Positions 57,360-64,000 of a DNA stretch of 64,000 nt are shown here, piece by piece. The position numbers and the translations under genes were made by a program. The notes below the pieces were generated by a model that ran no database searches, was not told the DNA's origin, and saw only the letters and a list, made by a program, of their open reading frames with translations. This DNA is from Chlorobaculum tepidum TLS (GTDB lineage: Bacteria; Bacteroidota; Chlorobiia; Chlorobiales; Chlorobiaceae): contig NC_002932.3 in assembly GCF_000006985.1 (NCBI RefSeq), positions 209,501 through 273,500 on the forward strand. Direction: 5' to 3'. The first letter of the stretch is position 1. Every line of letters starts with the position of its first letter.

Positions 57360-58628
57360 ATGTTCAGAACCCTGTTCGATATAGCCATCAGGCACATTCT
57401 CGGGCGCAAGCGCCAGACGCTGACCACTATGCTTGCTGTCTCTGTCAGTACGATGGTGCTCATCACCACCATTTCGCTGACGAGAGGGCTGCTCGATTCG
57501 TTCACTGAAACCATTATCGACGCGGCGCCGCATATCCGGATCAAAGGCGAGAAGATCGATCCGATGCCGACCAACCTTTTTGATTCGCTGGCTGTTTCGA
57601 GAAAGGCTTTCGTGACCGACAATATCGGCAGGGATGAACCCGAGGAGGTGCGCAATTACGGGAGAATCCTCGATATTGTTTCATCTCAGGCGTTCTCCGG
57701 AAAAGTCGTCGCCGCGTCGCCGTTCGTCGAGTCGCAGATCATTGCAGTCAAGGGGAATCGCACCCAGCCGGTGGTGCTCAAGGGAGTGGATATTGATCGC
57801 GAAGATCGTATTAGCCACATCGGGCGCAGCCTTACCTCCGGCGATCTGGTGCTTTTCAGAAAAACCCCAGATGCGCTGCTGGTCGGCAGTTCCGTAGCCA
57901 CAGATCTCGGCGTGGAGCTGAACGACCAGGTCACCATCATTACGCCCGACGGACGCAGTCGGCAGGGCAAGGTCACCGGAATATTTTTTACCGGTATTAA
58001 CGCAGCCGATAACACGATTCTCTCGTCACTCAAACTCGGCCAGATTGTCGAGGGAATGCCACCCAACAAGGTTACCGGCATAGCGCTGAAGGTCGTTGAT
58101 CCCCTCAATGATGCGCCACTGGCTCGGGATCTGGAGCGGATGACCGGCTACCGGTGCCTGACCTGGCAGGAGGAGAATGCCAGTGTGCTGGTGCTGTTCA
58201 AGCGGATCGGTTCCATCGTCCTGTCGCTCGTGGGATTCGTTGGCGTGGTGTCGGGATTTGGCGTGGCCAACATCCTTGTGACGACCGTGTTCGAGAAGAG
58301 CCGCGACATTGCCGTCATGAAGTCGTTCGGCTTCTCGTCGGCGCAGATGGTGGGGCTGTTCGTCTTCGAGGGCTTTCTCGTCGGCCTCGGCGGCGCGCTG
58401 ACCGGCGGCATCTTGGCGACCGGCTCCATTGGCTTTCTGGCCAGCCTGCACATCGAAAGCTCGCAGGGGCCACTCACCAAAAGCGGCTTTAGCATGTCGT
58501 GGAATCCCTGGTACTTTTTCTTTGTCATCGTTGTGACGGTCATCATCAGCACGATTGCGGCAGCGATTCCTTCGCTCCGGGCAGCAAGGCTGGAGCCGGT
58601 GACGGTGTTGCGGGAGAGCAATTTGTAG
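57360..58628 (+). CDS. ABC transporter permease, FtsX/MacB-like (LolCE type)
   Basis: The 422-residue protein has a first membrane helix after RQTLTTMLAVSVSTM, a large periplasmic domain (about 50-270) and three C-terminal helices with GVANILVTTVFEKSRDIAVMKSFGFSSAQM and the end SLRAARLEPVTVLRE. This is the MacB/LolC/LolE layout, used in lipoprotein release or efflux. The partner ATPase is not adjacent. ATG at 57360 was chosen; a TTG at 57342 is in frame upstream. Its 3' end overlaps the next ABC gene's 3' end by 83 bases. Confidence 0.9.
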   Translation: MFRTLFDIAIRHILGRKRQTLTTMLAVSVSTMVLITTISLTRGLLDSFTETIIDAAPHIRIKGEKIDPMPTNLFDSLAVSRKAFVTDNIGRDEPEEVRNYGRILDIVSSQAFSGKVVAASPFVESQIIAVKGNRTQPVVLKGVDIDREDRISHIGRSLTSGDLVLFRKTPDALLVGSSVATDLGVELNDQVTIITPDGRSRQGKVTGIFFTGINAADNTILSSLKLGQIVEGMPPNKVTGIALKVVDPLNDAPLARDLERMTGYRCLTWQEENASVLVLFKRIGSIVLSLVGFVGVVSGFGVANILVTTVFEKSRDIAVMKSFGFSSAQMVGLFVFEGFLVGLGGALTGGILATGSIGFLASLHIESSQGPLTKSGFSMSWNPWYFFFVIVVTVIISTIAAAIPSLRAARLEPVTVLRESNL

Positions 58629-60507
58629 AGGGAAGATCGGCCGGCTCGGACTTATCCGACTGACCTGGCGAATTCTTCACCCCCGCGCCTTCCATTCTGC
58701 CGCGCTCCGGGTGCTGCAATAAATACAGCTTGTAGTACAAACCGCGCTGGGCGAGCAGCTCCTGGTGGGTGCCGGTTTCGCGGATGGTGCCTTTGTGCAG
58801 CACCACGATTTTGTCGGCGTGCTGGATCGTCGAGAGGCGGTGGGCGATGATGATCGAGGTTCGGTGCTTCATCAGCCGGTCGGTTGCCTGTTCGATGAGC
58901 GACTCGGTTTCGGTGTCGACCGAGCTGGTGGCTTCGTCGAGCACGAGAATGTCCGGGTTGTAGAGCAGCGCCCGCACGAAGGCGAGAAGCTGCTTCTGGC
59001 CCGCCGAGAGGCCGGAGCCGTTCTCGCGGATGCGGTAGTCGTAGCCGTCCGGCAGCTTTTCGATGAAACGGTCAGCGCCTACGATGCGTGCCGCCTCGTG
59101 AATCGTTTCGTCCGAAATCGATGGATCGCCGAACGAGAGATTCTCACGGATCGAACCGGTGAAGAGCACCACATCCTGCATCACTACTCCTACGAGCTTG
59201 CGCAGATCGTGGCGGGGAATGTCGCTCAGCTCGATGCCGTCGATGGTCACTGAACCCTTTGCGTAGGGATAAAATCTCGAAAGAATGTTGATGAGTGTGG
59301 TCTTGCCGCTGCCGGTTGCGCCGACGATGGCCACGGTTTCGCCCGCCTTGATCTCCAGCGAAATGTCGCGCAGCACCCAGTGCTCCTCGTCGTAGGCGAA
59401 CCACACCTTGTCGAAACGGATCCGATCCCGAAAAGAATCGAGTGAGTGAGCGCTCTCCGTCGGTTCGGCATCGAGCGGCTCTTCGAGCAGCCGGAAGATA
59501 CGGTCGGAGCTGGTGATGGCGGTCTGCATAATGTTGAACTGGTCGGAGAGGTGCTGCAACGGGCGGAAGAAGAGCCAGATGAACTGCACGAATGACACTA
59601 CCACGCCCACCGACAGATCGGTCTGCATGATGCGCGTCGCGCTGAACCAGACCACCAGACCCGCCGCCGCCGAGCTGAGGAACTCGATCAGCGGGGAGTA
59701 GATCGAAAAGTAGAAGACCGTTTTGATGTTGGCGTCGCGGTGGTCGGCGTTGATGGCGGAGTGCTTCATGAACTCGGCCTCTTCGCGCGAGAAGAGCTGC
59801 ACCACCTTCATGCCGGTGATGTGCTCCTGGAAAAAGGCGTTCAGGCGGGCCAGATGCGTCCGGACATCGAGAAACGCCTGGCGCATCTTGTTCTTGAAAA
59901 AGATGGTCGAGTAGATCATCACCGGCAAAATGCTCAGCACGACCAGCGTCAGCCGCCAGTCGGTCAGGAACATCATCGCCACGATGAAGAGCAGTTGCAG
60001 CATGTCGCCGATGATGGTGATGAGGCTGCTTGACAACATTTCGTTGAGCGCCTCGACGTCGTTGGTGGTGCGGGTGATGATGCGCCCCACCGGGTTTCGG
60101 TCGAAGTAGCGGATCGGCAGGCGCTGCAAGTGGCGGAAGATGTCGAGGCGGATGGCATAGACCGCTTTCTGGCCGATGAGCTGTGTCAGCCAGGTGGCGG
60201 CGTACTGCTTGACGCCGTCGAGCACGATTACGAGCAGCATCAACAGGCTGATGACGGCAAGGCCCTTGTGGTCGCCCTTGGCGATGTGGTCGTCGATGGC
60301 GATGCGGGTCAGCCAGGGGCGCAGCGGCGTCAGGATCGCGCCGAAGGCGGTCAGCGCCACCGCGCCCGCCACCAGCCCCTTGAAGGGCTTGATGTAGCCG
60401 AGCAGCTGCTTGATAATATAGCGGTCAACGGAACCCTTTTTCCGATTGCCGAGGGTTTCGTCCTGCTGCGTGCGGAATCCCGATGCCGCTCCTGCGCCCA
60501 TTCTCAT
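58546..60507 (-). CDS. ABC exporter (fused membrane and ATPase domains)
   Basis: The 653-residue half-transporter starts with a short basic part, then six helices from LKPFKGL-like sequence near residue 38, and an ATPase domain with Walker A GATGSGKTT (about 395-403), LSAGQKQLLAFVRALL signature, LVLDEATSSVDTETE Walker B and IIAHRLST. The substrate is unknown; this group covers lipid and drug exporters. A Pro/Ser-rich tail of about 40 residues overlaps the permease gene. It follows glmM by five bases. Confidence 0.92.
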   Translation of the reverse strand: MRMGAGAASGFRTQQDETLGNRKKGSVDRYIIKQLLGYIKPFKGLVAGAVALTAFGAILTPLRPWLTRIAIDDHIAKGDHKGLAVISLLMLLVIVLDGVKQYAATWLTQLIGQKAVYAIRLDIFRHLQRLPIRYFDRNPVGRIITRTTNDVEALNEMLSSSLITIIGDMLQLLFIVAMMFLTDWRLTLVVLSILPVMIYSTIFFKNKMRQAFLDVRTHLARLNAFFQEHITGMKVVQLFSREEAEFMKHSAINADHRDANIKTVFYFSIYSPLIEFLSSAAAGLVVWFSATRIMQTDLSVGVVVSFVQFIWLFFRPLQHLSDQFNIMQTAITSSDRIFRLLEEPLDAEPTESAHSLDSFRDRIRFDKVWFAYDEEHWVLRDISLEIKAGETVAIVGATGSGKTTLINILSRFYPYAKGSVTIDGIELSDIPRHDLRKLVGVVMQDVVLFTGSIRENLSFGDPSISDETIHEAARIVGADRFIEKLPDGYDYRIRENGSGLSAGQKQLLAFVRALLYNPDILVLDEATSSVDTETESLIEQATDRLMKHRTSIIIAHRLSTIQHADKIVVLHKGTIRETGTHQELLAQRGLYYKLYLLQHPERGRMEGAGVKNSPGQSDKSEPADLPSTNCSPATPSPAPALLPGAKESLPQSC

Positions 60508-60512
60508 GCCTG

Positions 60513-61943
60513 TCAGTTCTTGGCCGGATTTGCCGAAGCGGCGGTTTCGATCTCTTCGATGAAGCGCGCGGCAAGGGCGTCGGCCTCTGCCTGCGTCGAG
60601 GCTTCAGTGTAAATCCTGACGATCGGCTCGGTGTTCGAGGGGCGAAGGTGCACCCATCCATTCTCGAAGTCGAGCTTAAGGCCGTCGAGGCGGTTGCACT
60701 CCGCATCGGGATGGTTTGCCGCCACCGTGTCGAAAATTCTGTCGAGCGACTCTTTCGAGAGCGTCGTTAGTTCGACCTTCTTTTTCGACATGAAGTAGTC
60801 GGGGAAGGTTTTGCGGAACTCCGAGAGCGTGCCGCCTGTTGCGGATTTCCACCCGGCGAAGGCCTGGATGAAGAGCGCGATGCCGGCGAGCGCGTCGCGT
60901 CCGTAGTGCAGCTCCGGCAAAATGATGCCGCCGTTGCCTTCGCCGCCGATTACCGCCTCTTTCTCCTTCATCACCTCGATTACGTTGGCCTCGCCGACTT
61001 TCGCGCTGAAGCACTCGACCTCGTGCTTGCGGGCGATGTCGAAGAGCGCGTGGCTGCTCGACAGGTTGTTGACCACCGGGCCTTTGTGGTGCTTCAGGTA
61101 GAAATCGGCGCATGCGATGAGGGTATATTCTTCGCCAAAGAGCGTCCCGTCCTCGCACACCAGTGCGAGCCGGTCAACGTCGGGATCGACGATGATGCCG
61201 AACTCGCAGCTCTCGCTGGCAAGAATCGCCATCGTCTGGCGGAGGTTCTGCTCTATCGGCTCGGGGTTGCGCGGAAAGATGCCCGTGCCTTCGCAGGCGA
61301 GTGTCTTGATTTCGGTGATGCCCAGCTTGCGGCACAGCTCCGGCACGATGTACGAACCGGCCCCTTCGACGGCGTCGATCAGCACCCGGAAGTTCATGCT
61401 TTTGACGAGGTCGAGGTCGAGGCAGGAGAGCTTCAGGATTTTGTCGATATGTGCGGCGTCCCACGAGCCGTTTGCCGTCACGGTGCCGATGCCATCCCAG
61501 CGGGCGAAGTCGAACGCTTTTTTCTCGGCGATCTCGAGCAGCTCTCCGACGTCGGACGCAGTGAGGAATTCGCCCTTTTCGTCAAGCATTTTCAGCGCAT
61601 TCCACTCGACGGGGTTGTGCGAGGCGGTGACGATCAGGCCGCCGTCGGCGCCTTCACCGGCGGTGGCGATCTCGACTGTCGGCGTGGTGGTCATGCCGAC
61701 GTCGATCACGTCGCAGCCGCAGAGCGAGAGCGCGTTGGAGACCAGACCGGTGATGACGGCGCCGGTCGGACGGCTGTCTCTGCCGATGACGATTATCGGC
61801 TTCGCCAGCGAGCCGGGATTCAGCGCCTGTTTCCGCCGCCTGATCCAGGTGGCGAAGGCCATGGTGAATGCCGTAAGGTTTTCCGGGGTGAGGCTCTTGC
61901 CGACCACGCCGCGGATGCCGGAGACGCTGATCATCAAGCTCAT
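60513..61943 (-). CDS. glmM: Phosphoglucosamine mutase / phosphohexomutase
   Basis: The 476-residue alpha-D-phosphohexomutase has the phosphoserine loop [13 protein letters not shown], metal loop DPDVDRLAL, sugar loop [12 protein letters not shown] and C-terminal [15 protein letters not shown]. The GEGNGG sugar loop fits a phosphoglucosamine mutase better than a phosphomannomutase, but the exact substrate is uncertain. It would feed UDP-GlcNAc synthesis with the GlmU-like protein. The ATG at 61943 was chosen; 61934 is also possible. It is divergent from rpsT. Confidence 0.88.
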   Translation of the reverse strand: MSLMISVSGIRGVVGKSLTPENLTAFTMAFATWIRRRKQALNPGSLAKPIIVIGRDSRPTGAVITGLVSNALSLCGCDVIDVGMTTTPTVEIATAGEGADGGLIVTASHNPVEWNALKMLDEKGEFLTASDVGELLEIAEKKAFDFARWDGIGTVTANGSWDAAHIDKILKLSCLDLDLVKSMNFRVLIDAVEGAGSYIVPELCRKLGITEIKTLACEGTGIFPRNPEPIEQNLRQTMAILASESCEFGIIVDPDVDRLALVCEDGTLFGEEYTLIACADFYLKHHKGPVVNNLSSSHALFDIARKHEVECFSAKVGEANVIEVMKEKEAVIGGEGNGGIILPELHYGRDALAGIALFIQAFAGWKSATGGTLSEFRKTFPDYFMSKKKVELTTLSKESLDRIFDTVAANHPDAECNRLDGLKLDFENGWVHLRPSNTEPIVRIYTEASTQAEADALAARFIEEIETAASANPAKN

Positions 61944-62155
61944 TGGCTTATAATCGTGAGAGTTGACAGTGATATGCTGTTTTGTTGCGGGGGGAATATA
62001 CAGAAAAAAACACCGAAGCCTGCTTGTCCGTCTGGCGGATTCTGTCAATAATTTGTTTCGATATTTTTTAATTTTCGAGCCGGGTTCGTATATTAAATGC
62101 CTTTTGTTGCGGATACCGCACACTCTTAACAAGCATATTATAACAGCACAAGGTT

Positions 62156-62434
62156 ATGCCTCTACACAAATCAGCCGAAAAAAGACTCAGACAGGCAGCG
62201 CGCAGAAATGAAAGGAACCGTGCCCGTAAAAAGGAACTCAAGGGCGTTTTGAAGAATATGCAGAAGCTGATCGACGCCAACGCAGCAAAGAGCGAAGTCG
62301 AGGCGGCATACAAGGCTGCCGTGCAAAAGCTTGACAGACTTGGCGTGAAGCGCTACATCCACCCCAACAAGGCGTCGCGCAAGAAAGCACAGCTGACCAA
62401 AGCGCTCAACAACTACACGCCGACTGCTAGCTGA
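62156..62434 (+). CDS. rpsT: 30S ribosomal protein S20
   Basis: The 92-residue basic protein begins [28 protein letters not shown] and has [27 protein letters not shown], the S20 pattern. The leader of about 200 bases after the divergent glmM start carries the promoter, not defined further. Confidence 0.97.
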   Translation: MPLHKSAEKRLRQAARRNERNRARKKELKGVLKNMQKLIDANAAKSEVEAAYKAAVQKLDRLGVKRYIHPNKASRKKAQLTKALNNYTPTAS

Positions 62435-62486
62435 TCATCGGGCTTCTGCAAGCGTGCCGCGAGCGGGCGATGTTTCATATTCAGTC

Positions 62487-62541
62487 ATACCCGGCCAGCA
62501 GCTGGCGCTTTGAAGGCGCTAAGAGTTCGCAAACCGGGTAT
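62487..62541. repeat. Inverted repeat upstream of ruvA
   Basis: Eight-base arms ATACCCGG (62487-62494) and CCGGGTAT (62534-62541) enclose two direct copies of GGCGCT (62504-62509 and 62515-62520). It sits between rpsT and ruvA and could be a leader structure or weak terminator; no T run follows. Confidence 0.45.
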
Positions 62542-62558
62542 TGTCCATTCCATTCATC

Positions 62559-63164
62559 ATGTTCGCATTTTTGAGAGGTGAGCTGGTAACAGTCTCCCGT
62601 GAGGAGGCGGTTGTCGAGGTATCCGGCATCGGGTACCTGCTGCACATCTCGTCCGGCACGAGCCGCCGCCTGCCCCCGGAGGGGAGTCAGGTTCGTCTCT
62701 TTACCCATCACTACGTTCGCGAGGATGCTCAGCAACTTTTCGGCTTTCTCGACGAAGAAGAGCTTCAGCTTTTCCGCTTGTTGCTTACCATCGGTGGAGT
62801 CGGACCGAAGCTGGCGATGGCTGTGCTGTCGGGTCTGAGCGTTGGCGAAATCCAGGAAGCGATTGTCGCCAATCGTCCGGAAACCCTTTACGGCATTACC
62901 GGTGTGGGCAAAAAAACCGCCTCCCGTATCATTCTCGAACTGAGGGACAAGATTCTCAAAATCCAGCCAGCGGCAAGCGGCAAAACGGCGGGTGCGCCTC
63001 AAGCTCTTCAACTGAACGAAGATGCCCTCGCGGCGCTCATGACGCTCGGTTTTCCGAAGCCAGCGGCTCAGAAAGCCATTTCGGGCATTCTGGAGACTTC
63101 TCCCGGCTTGTCGGTCGAAGAGGTTGTCAGGGCCGCGCTTATCGCTATTCACAACAACTTCTGA
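62559..63164 (+). CDS. ruvA: Holliday junction DNA helicase subunit RuvA
   Basis: RuvA binds four-way junctions and recruits RuvB for branch migration. The 201-residue protein has the start FAFLRGELV, LFTHHYVREDAQQLFGF, TIGGVGPKLAMAVLSGLS and GITGVGKKTASRIILELRDK, and a C-terminal RuvB-binding three-helix region (ALMTLGFPKPAAQKAI). The ATG at 62559 fits the family start. ruvB and ruvC are not in the window. Confidence 0.96.
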   Translation: MFAFLRGELVTVSREEAVVEVSGIGYLLHISSGTSRRLPPEGSQVRLFTHHYVREDAQQLFGFLDEEELQLFRLLLTIGGVGPKLAMAVLSGLSVGEIQEAIVANRPETLYGITGVGKKTASRIILELRDKILKIQPAASGKTAGAPQALQLNEDALAALMTLGFPKPAAQKAISGILETSPGLSVEEVVRAALIAIHNNF

Positions 63165-63170
63165 GTCACT

Positions 63171-64000
63171 GTGGATTACCAGCAAGCTATCGATTTCCTG
63201 TTTCCCCTTCATCGTTTTGGCATCAAACCCGGCCTTGAACGTATCGAAGCGCTGCTCGACGTGCTCGGTCATCCGGAGCGCAAACTCGGCACCATTGTGC
63301 ATGTCGCCGGAACCAACGGCAAGGGCACGGTAGCTTCGTGCGTTGCTTCGATTTTCAGCACCTCGGGCCGCAAAACCGGCCTGTTCACATCGCCGCACCT
63401 GGTCGATTTCACGGAGCGGATCCGCATCGACGGCCAGCAGATTGGCCAGGCGCGAGTCGCTGAATATTGTACCAAGCTGCAACCGGCGGTCGAAACGGGC
63501 GCGACCTTTTTCGAAACGACCACGGCGATGGCGTTTGCCTTTTTCGCCGACGAAGGCGTCGATGCCGCGGTGATCGAAACCGGCATGGGGGGGCGGCTCG
63601 ATGCGACCAATGTCGTGCAACCGGAGATTGTTATCATTCCGAGCATCGGCATGGATCACACCGAGTGGCTCGGCGGGAGCCTTCGCGAAATAGCCGCCGA
63701 GAAGGCGGCGATCATCAAGCGGTGCTCGCGCGTTTTCACCGCCGTGCCGGAAGCGGGCGAGGCGTTCGCGCCGATCCGCGAGGCCGCCGAAGCGGTGGGC
63801 GCGGAGCTGCATCAGGTTGAGCGGGAGGCGGAGTGTTTGGTGGAGGAGGTTTGCCCGGGCGCTCTCGCCCTGCGAATTTCGCTCGATGGTGGCGAGTCGC
63901 GGCAGTTTCGGGCTGCGCTCACCGGCTCATTCCATGCGCCGAACGTTTGCCTTGCCGTCATGGCCGCCCGTTCCGAGGGGATCTCGTGGGAGCATATCGA
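63171..64000 (+). CDS. folC: Folylpolyglutamate/dihydrofolate synthase, cut by the window end
   Basis: The frame starts at a GTG (63171), six bases after ruvA, and is open to base 64000 (276 residues seen). It has HRFGIKPGLERIEALLDVLG, the P-loop GTNGKGT (47-53), LFTSPHLVDFTERIRIDG and ETGMGGRLDATNVVQPE, the FolC/Mur ligase signature. The enzyme adds glutamates to folate. The C-terminal ligase domain lies outside the window. Confidence 0.94.
   Translation, partial: MDYQQAIDFLFPLHRFGIKPGLERIEALLDVLGHPERKLGTIVHVAGTNGKGTVASCVASIFSTSGRKTGLFTSPHLVDFTERIRIDGQQIGQARVAEYCTKLQPAVETGATFFETTTAMAFAFFADEGVDAAVIETGMGGRLDATNVVQPEIVIIPSIGMDHTEWLGGSLREIAAEKAAIIKRCSRVFTAVPEAGEAFAPIREAAEAVGAELHQVEREAECLVEEVCPGALALRISLDGGESRQFRAALTGSFHAPNVCLAVMAARSEGISWEHI

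Overview
The window looks like chromosome of a green sulfur bacterium (Chlorobiota; Chlorobium/Chlorobaculum type). This is inferred from protein character and gene neighbourhoods: a Gram-negative outer-membrane gene set (LptC, OmpH/Skp, TamB, MsbA, LpxL-like), a type 2 IPP isomerase beside a prenyl diphosphate synthase, a short FtsY and a DUF4834-like small protein. The sequence is GC-rich and densely packed with housekeeping operons. No phage, CRISPR array, rRNA operon or intact insertion sequence was seen.

Layout. 1-6.7 kb: end of an MFS transporter, tRNA-Leu(UAA), thiL, ftsY, a DUF123/GIY-YIG protein, pcm and a PpiD/SurA-type foldase closed by a clear terminator. 6.8-17.2 kb: one minus-strand run, rfaE2 > tamB-like > coaBC > family 4 UDG > dnaB > ptsI. 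17.5-35.6 kb: an accessory cell-surface polysaccharide/LPS region. It holds an LpxL-like acyltransferase, a TOD1/DUF616-like protein, two GT2 glycosyltransferases, an MsbA-like exporter, a frameshifted YrbL-like gene, a GT4-like enzyme, a GIPC-transferase-like protein, a GT9 heptosyltransferase-like enzyme, an unrecognised gene, three tandem GT4 paralogues, a UDP-sugar dehydrogenase, a decayed ISL3-type transposase and a UDP-glucuronate 4-epimerase-like gene. Part of it (about 18.4-20.6 kb) is visibly AT-rich. A 368-base gap at 28.7-29.1 kb holds dispersed palindromic repeats.

35.8-51.4 kb: plus-strand housekeeping genes. These are a CPBP protease, cdsA, an EIIA-like protein, hisS, a glutaredoxin-like protein, a DUF4834-like protein, the translation operon rimP-nusA-infB-rbfA-truB-ribF-rpsO, then yicC, gmk, rpoZ, a VOC protein and a phosphofructokinase with pyrophosphate-type signature residues. 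51.5-57.3 kb: minus-strand ompH > lptC > panD > glmU (N-domain only) and fni > prenyl synthase > dprA. 57.3-64 kb: an ABC permease, an ABC exporter and glmM, then rpsT, ruvA and the start of folC.

Themes. Envelope building recurs throughout: amino-sugar activation (glmM, glmU-N), heptose activation (rfaE2), lipid A acylation and export, LptC, Skp and TamB. The surface-polysaccharide island shows recent change (duplicated glycosyltransferases, a frameshift, an IS remnant, repeats). I found no convincing wholly new multi-gene system. The best leads are a two-hairpin leader before rimP-nusA, the unusual glycosyltransferases and the unrecognised gene at 27978, the frameshifted YrbL-like gene, the repeat cluster and the predicted PPi-dependent phosphofructokinase.
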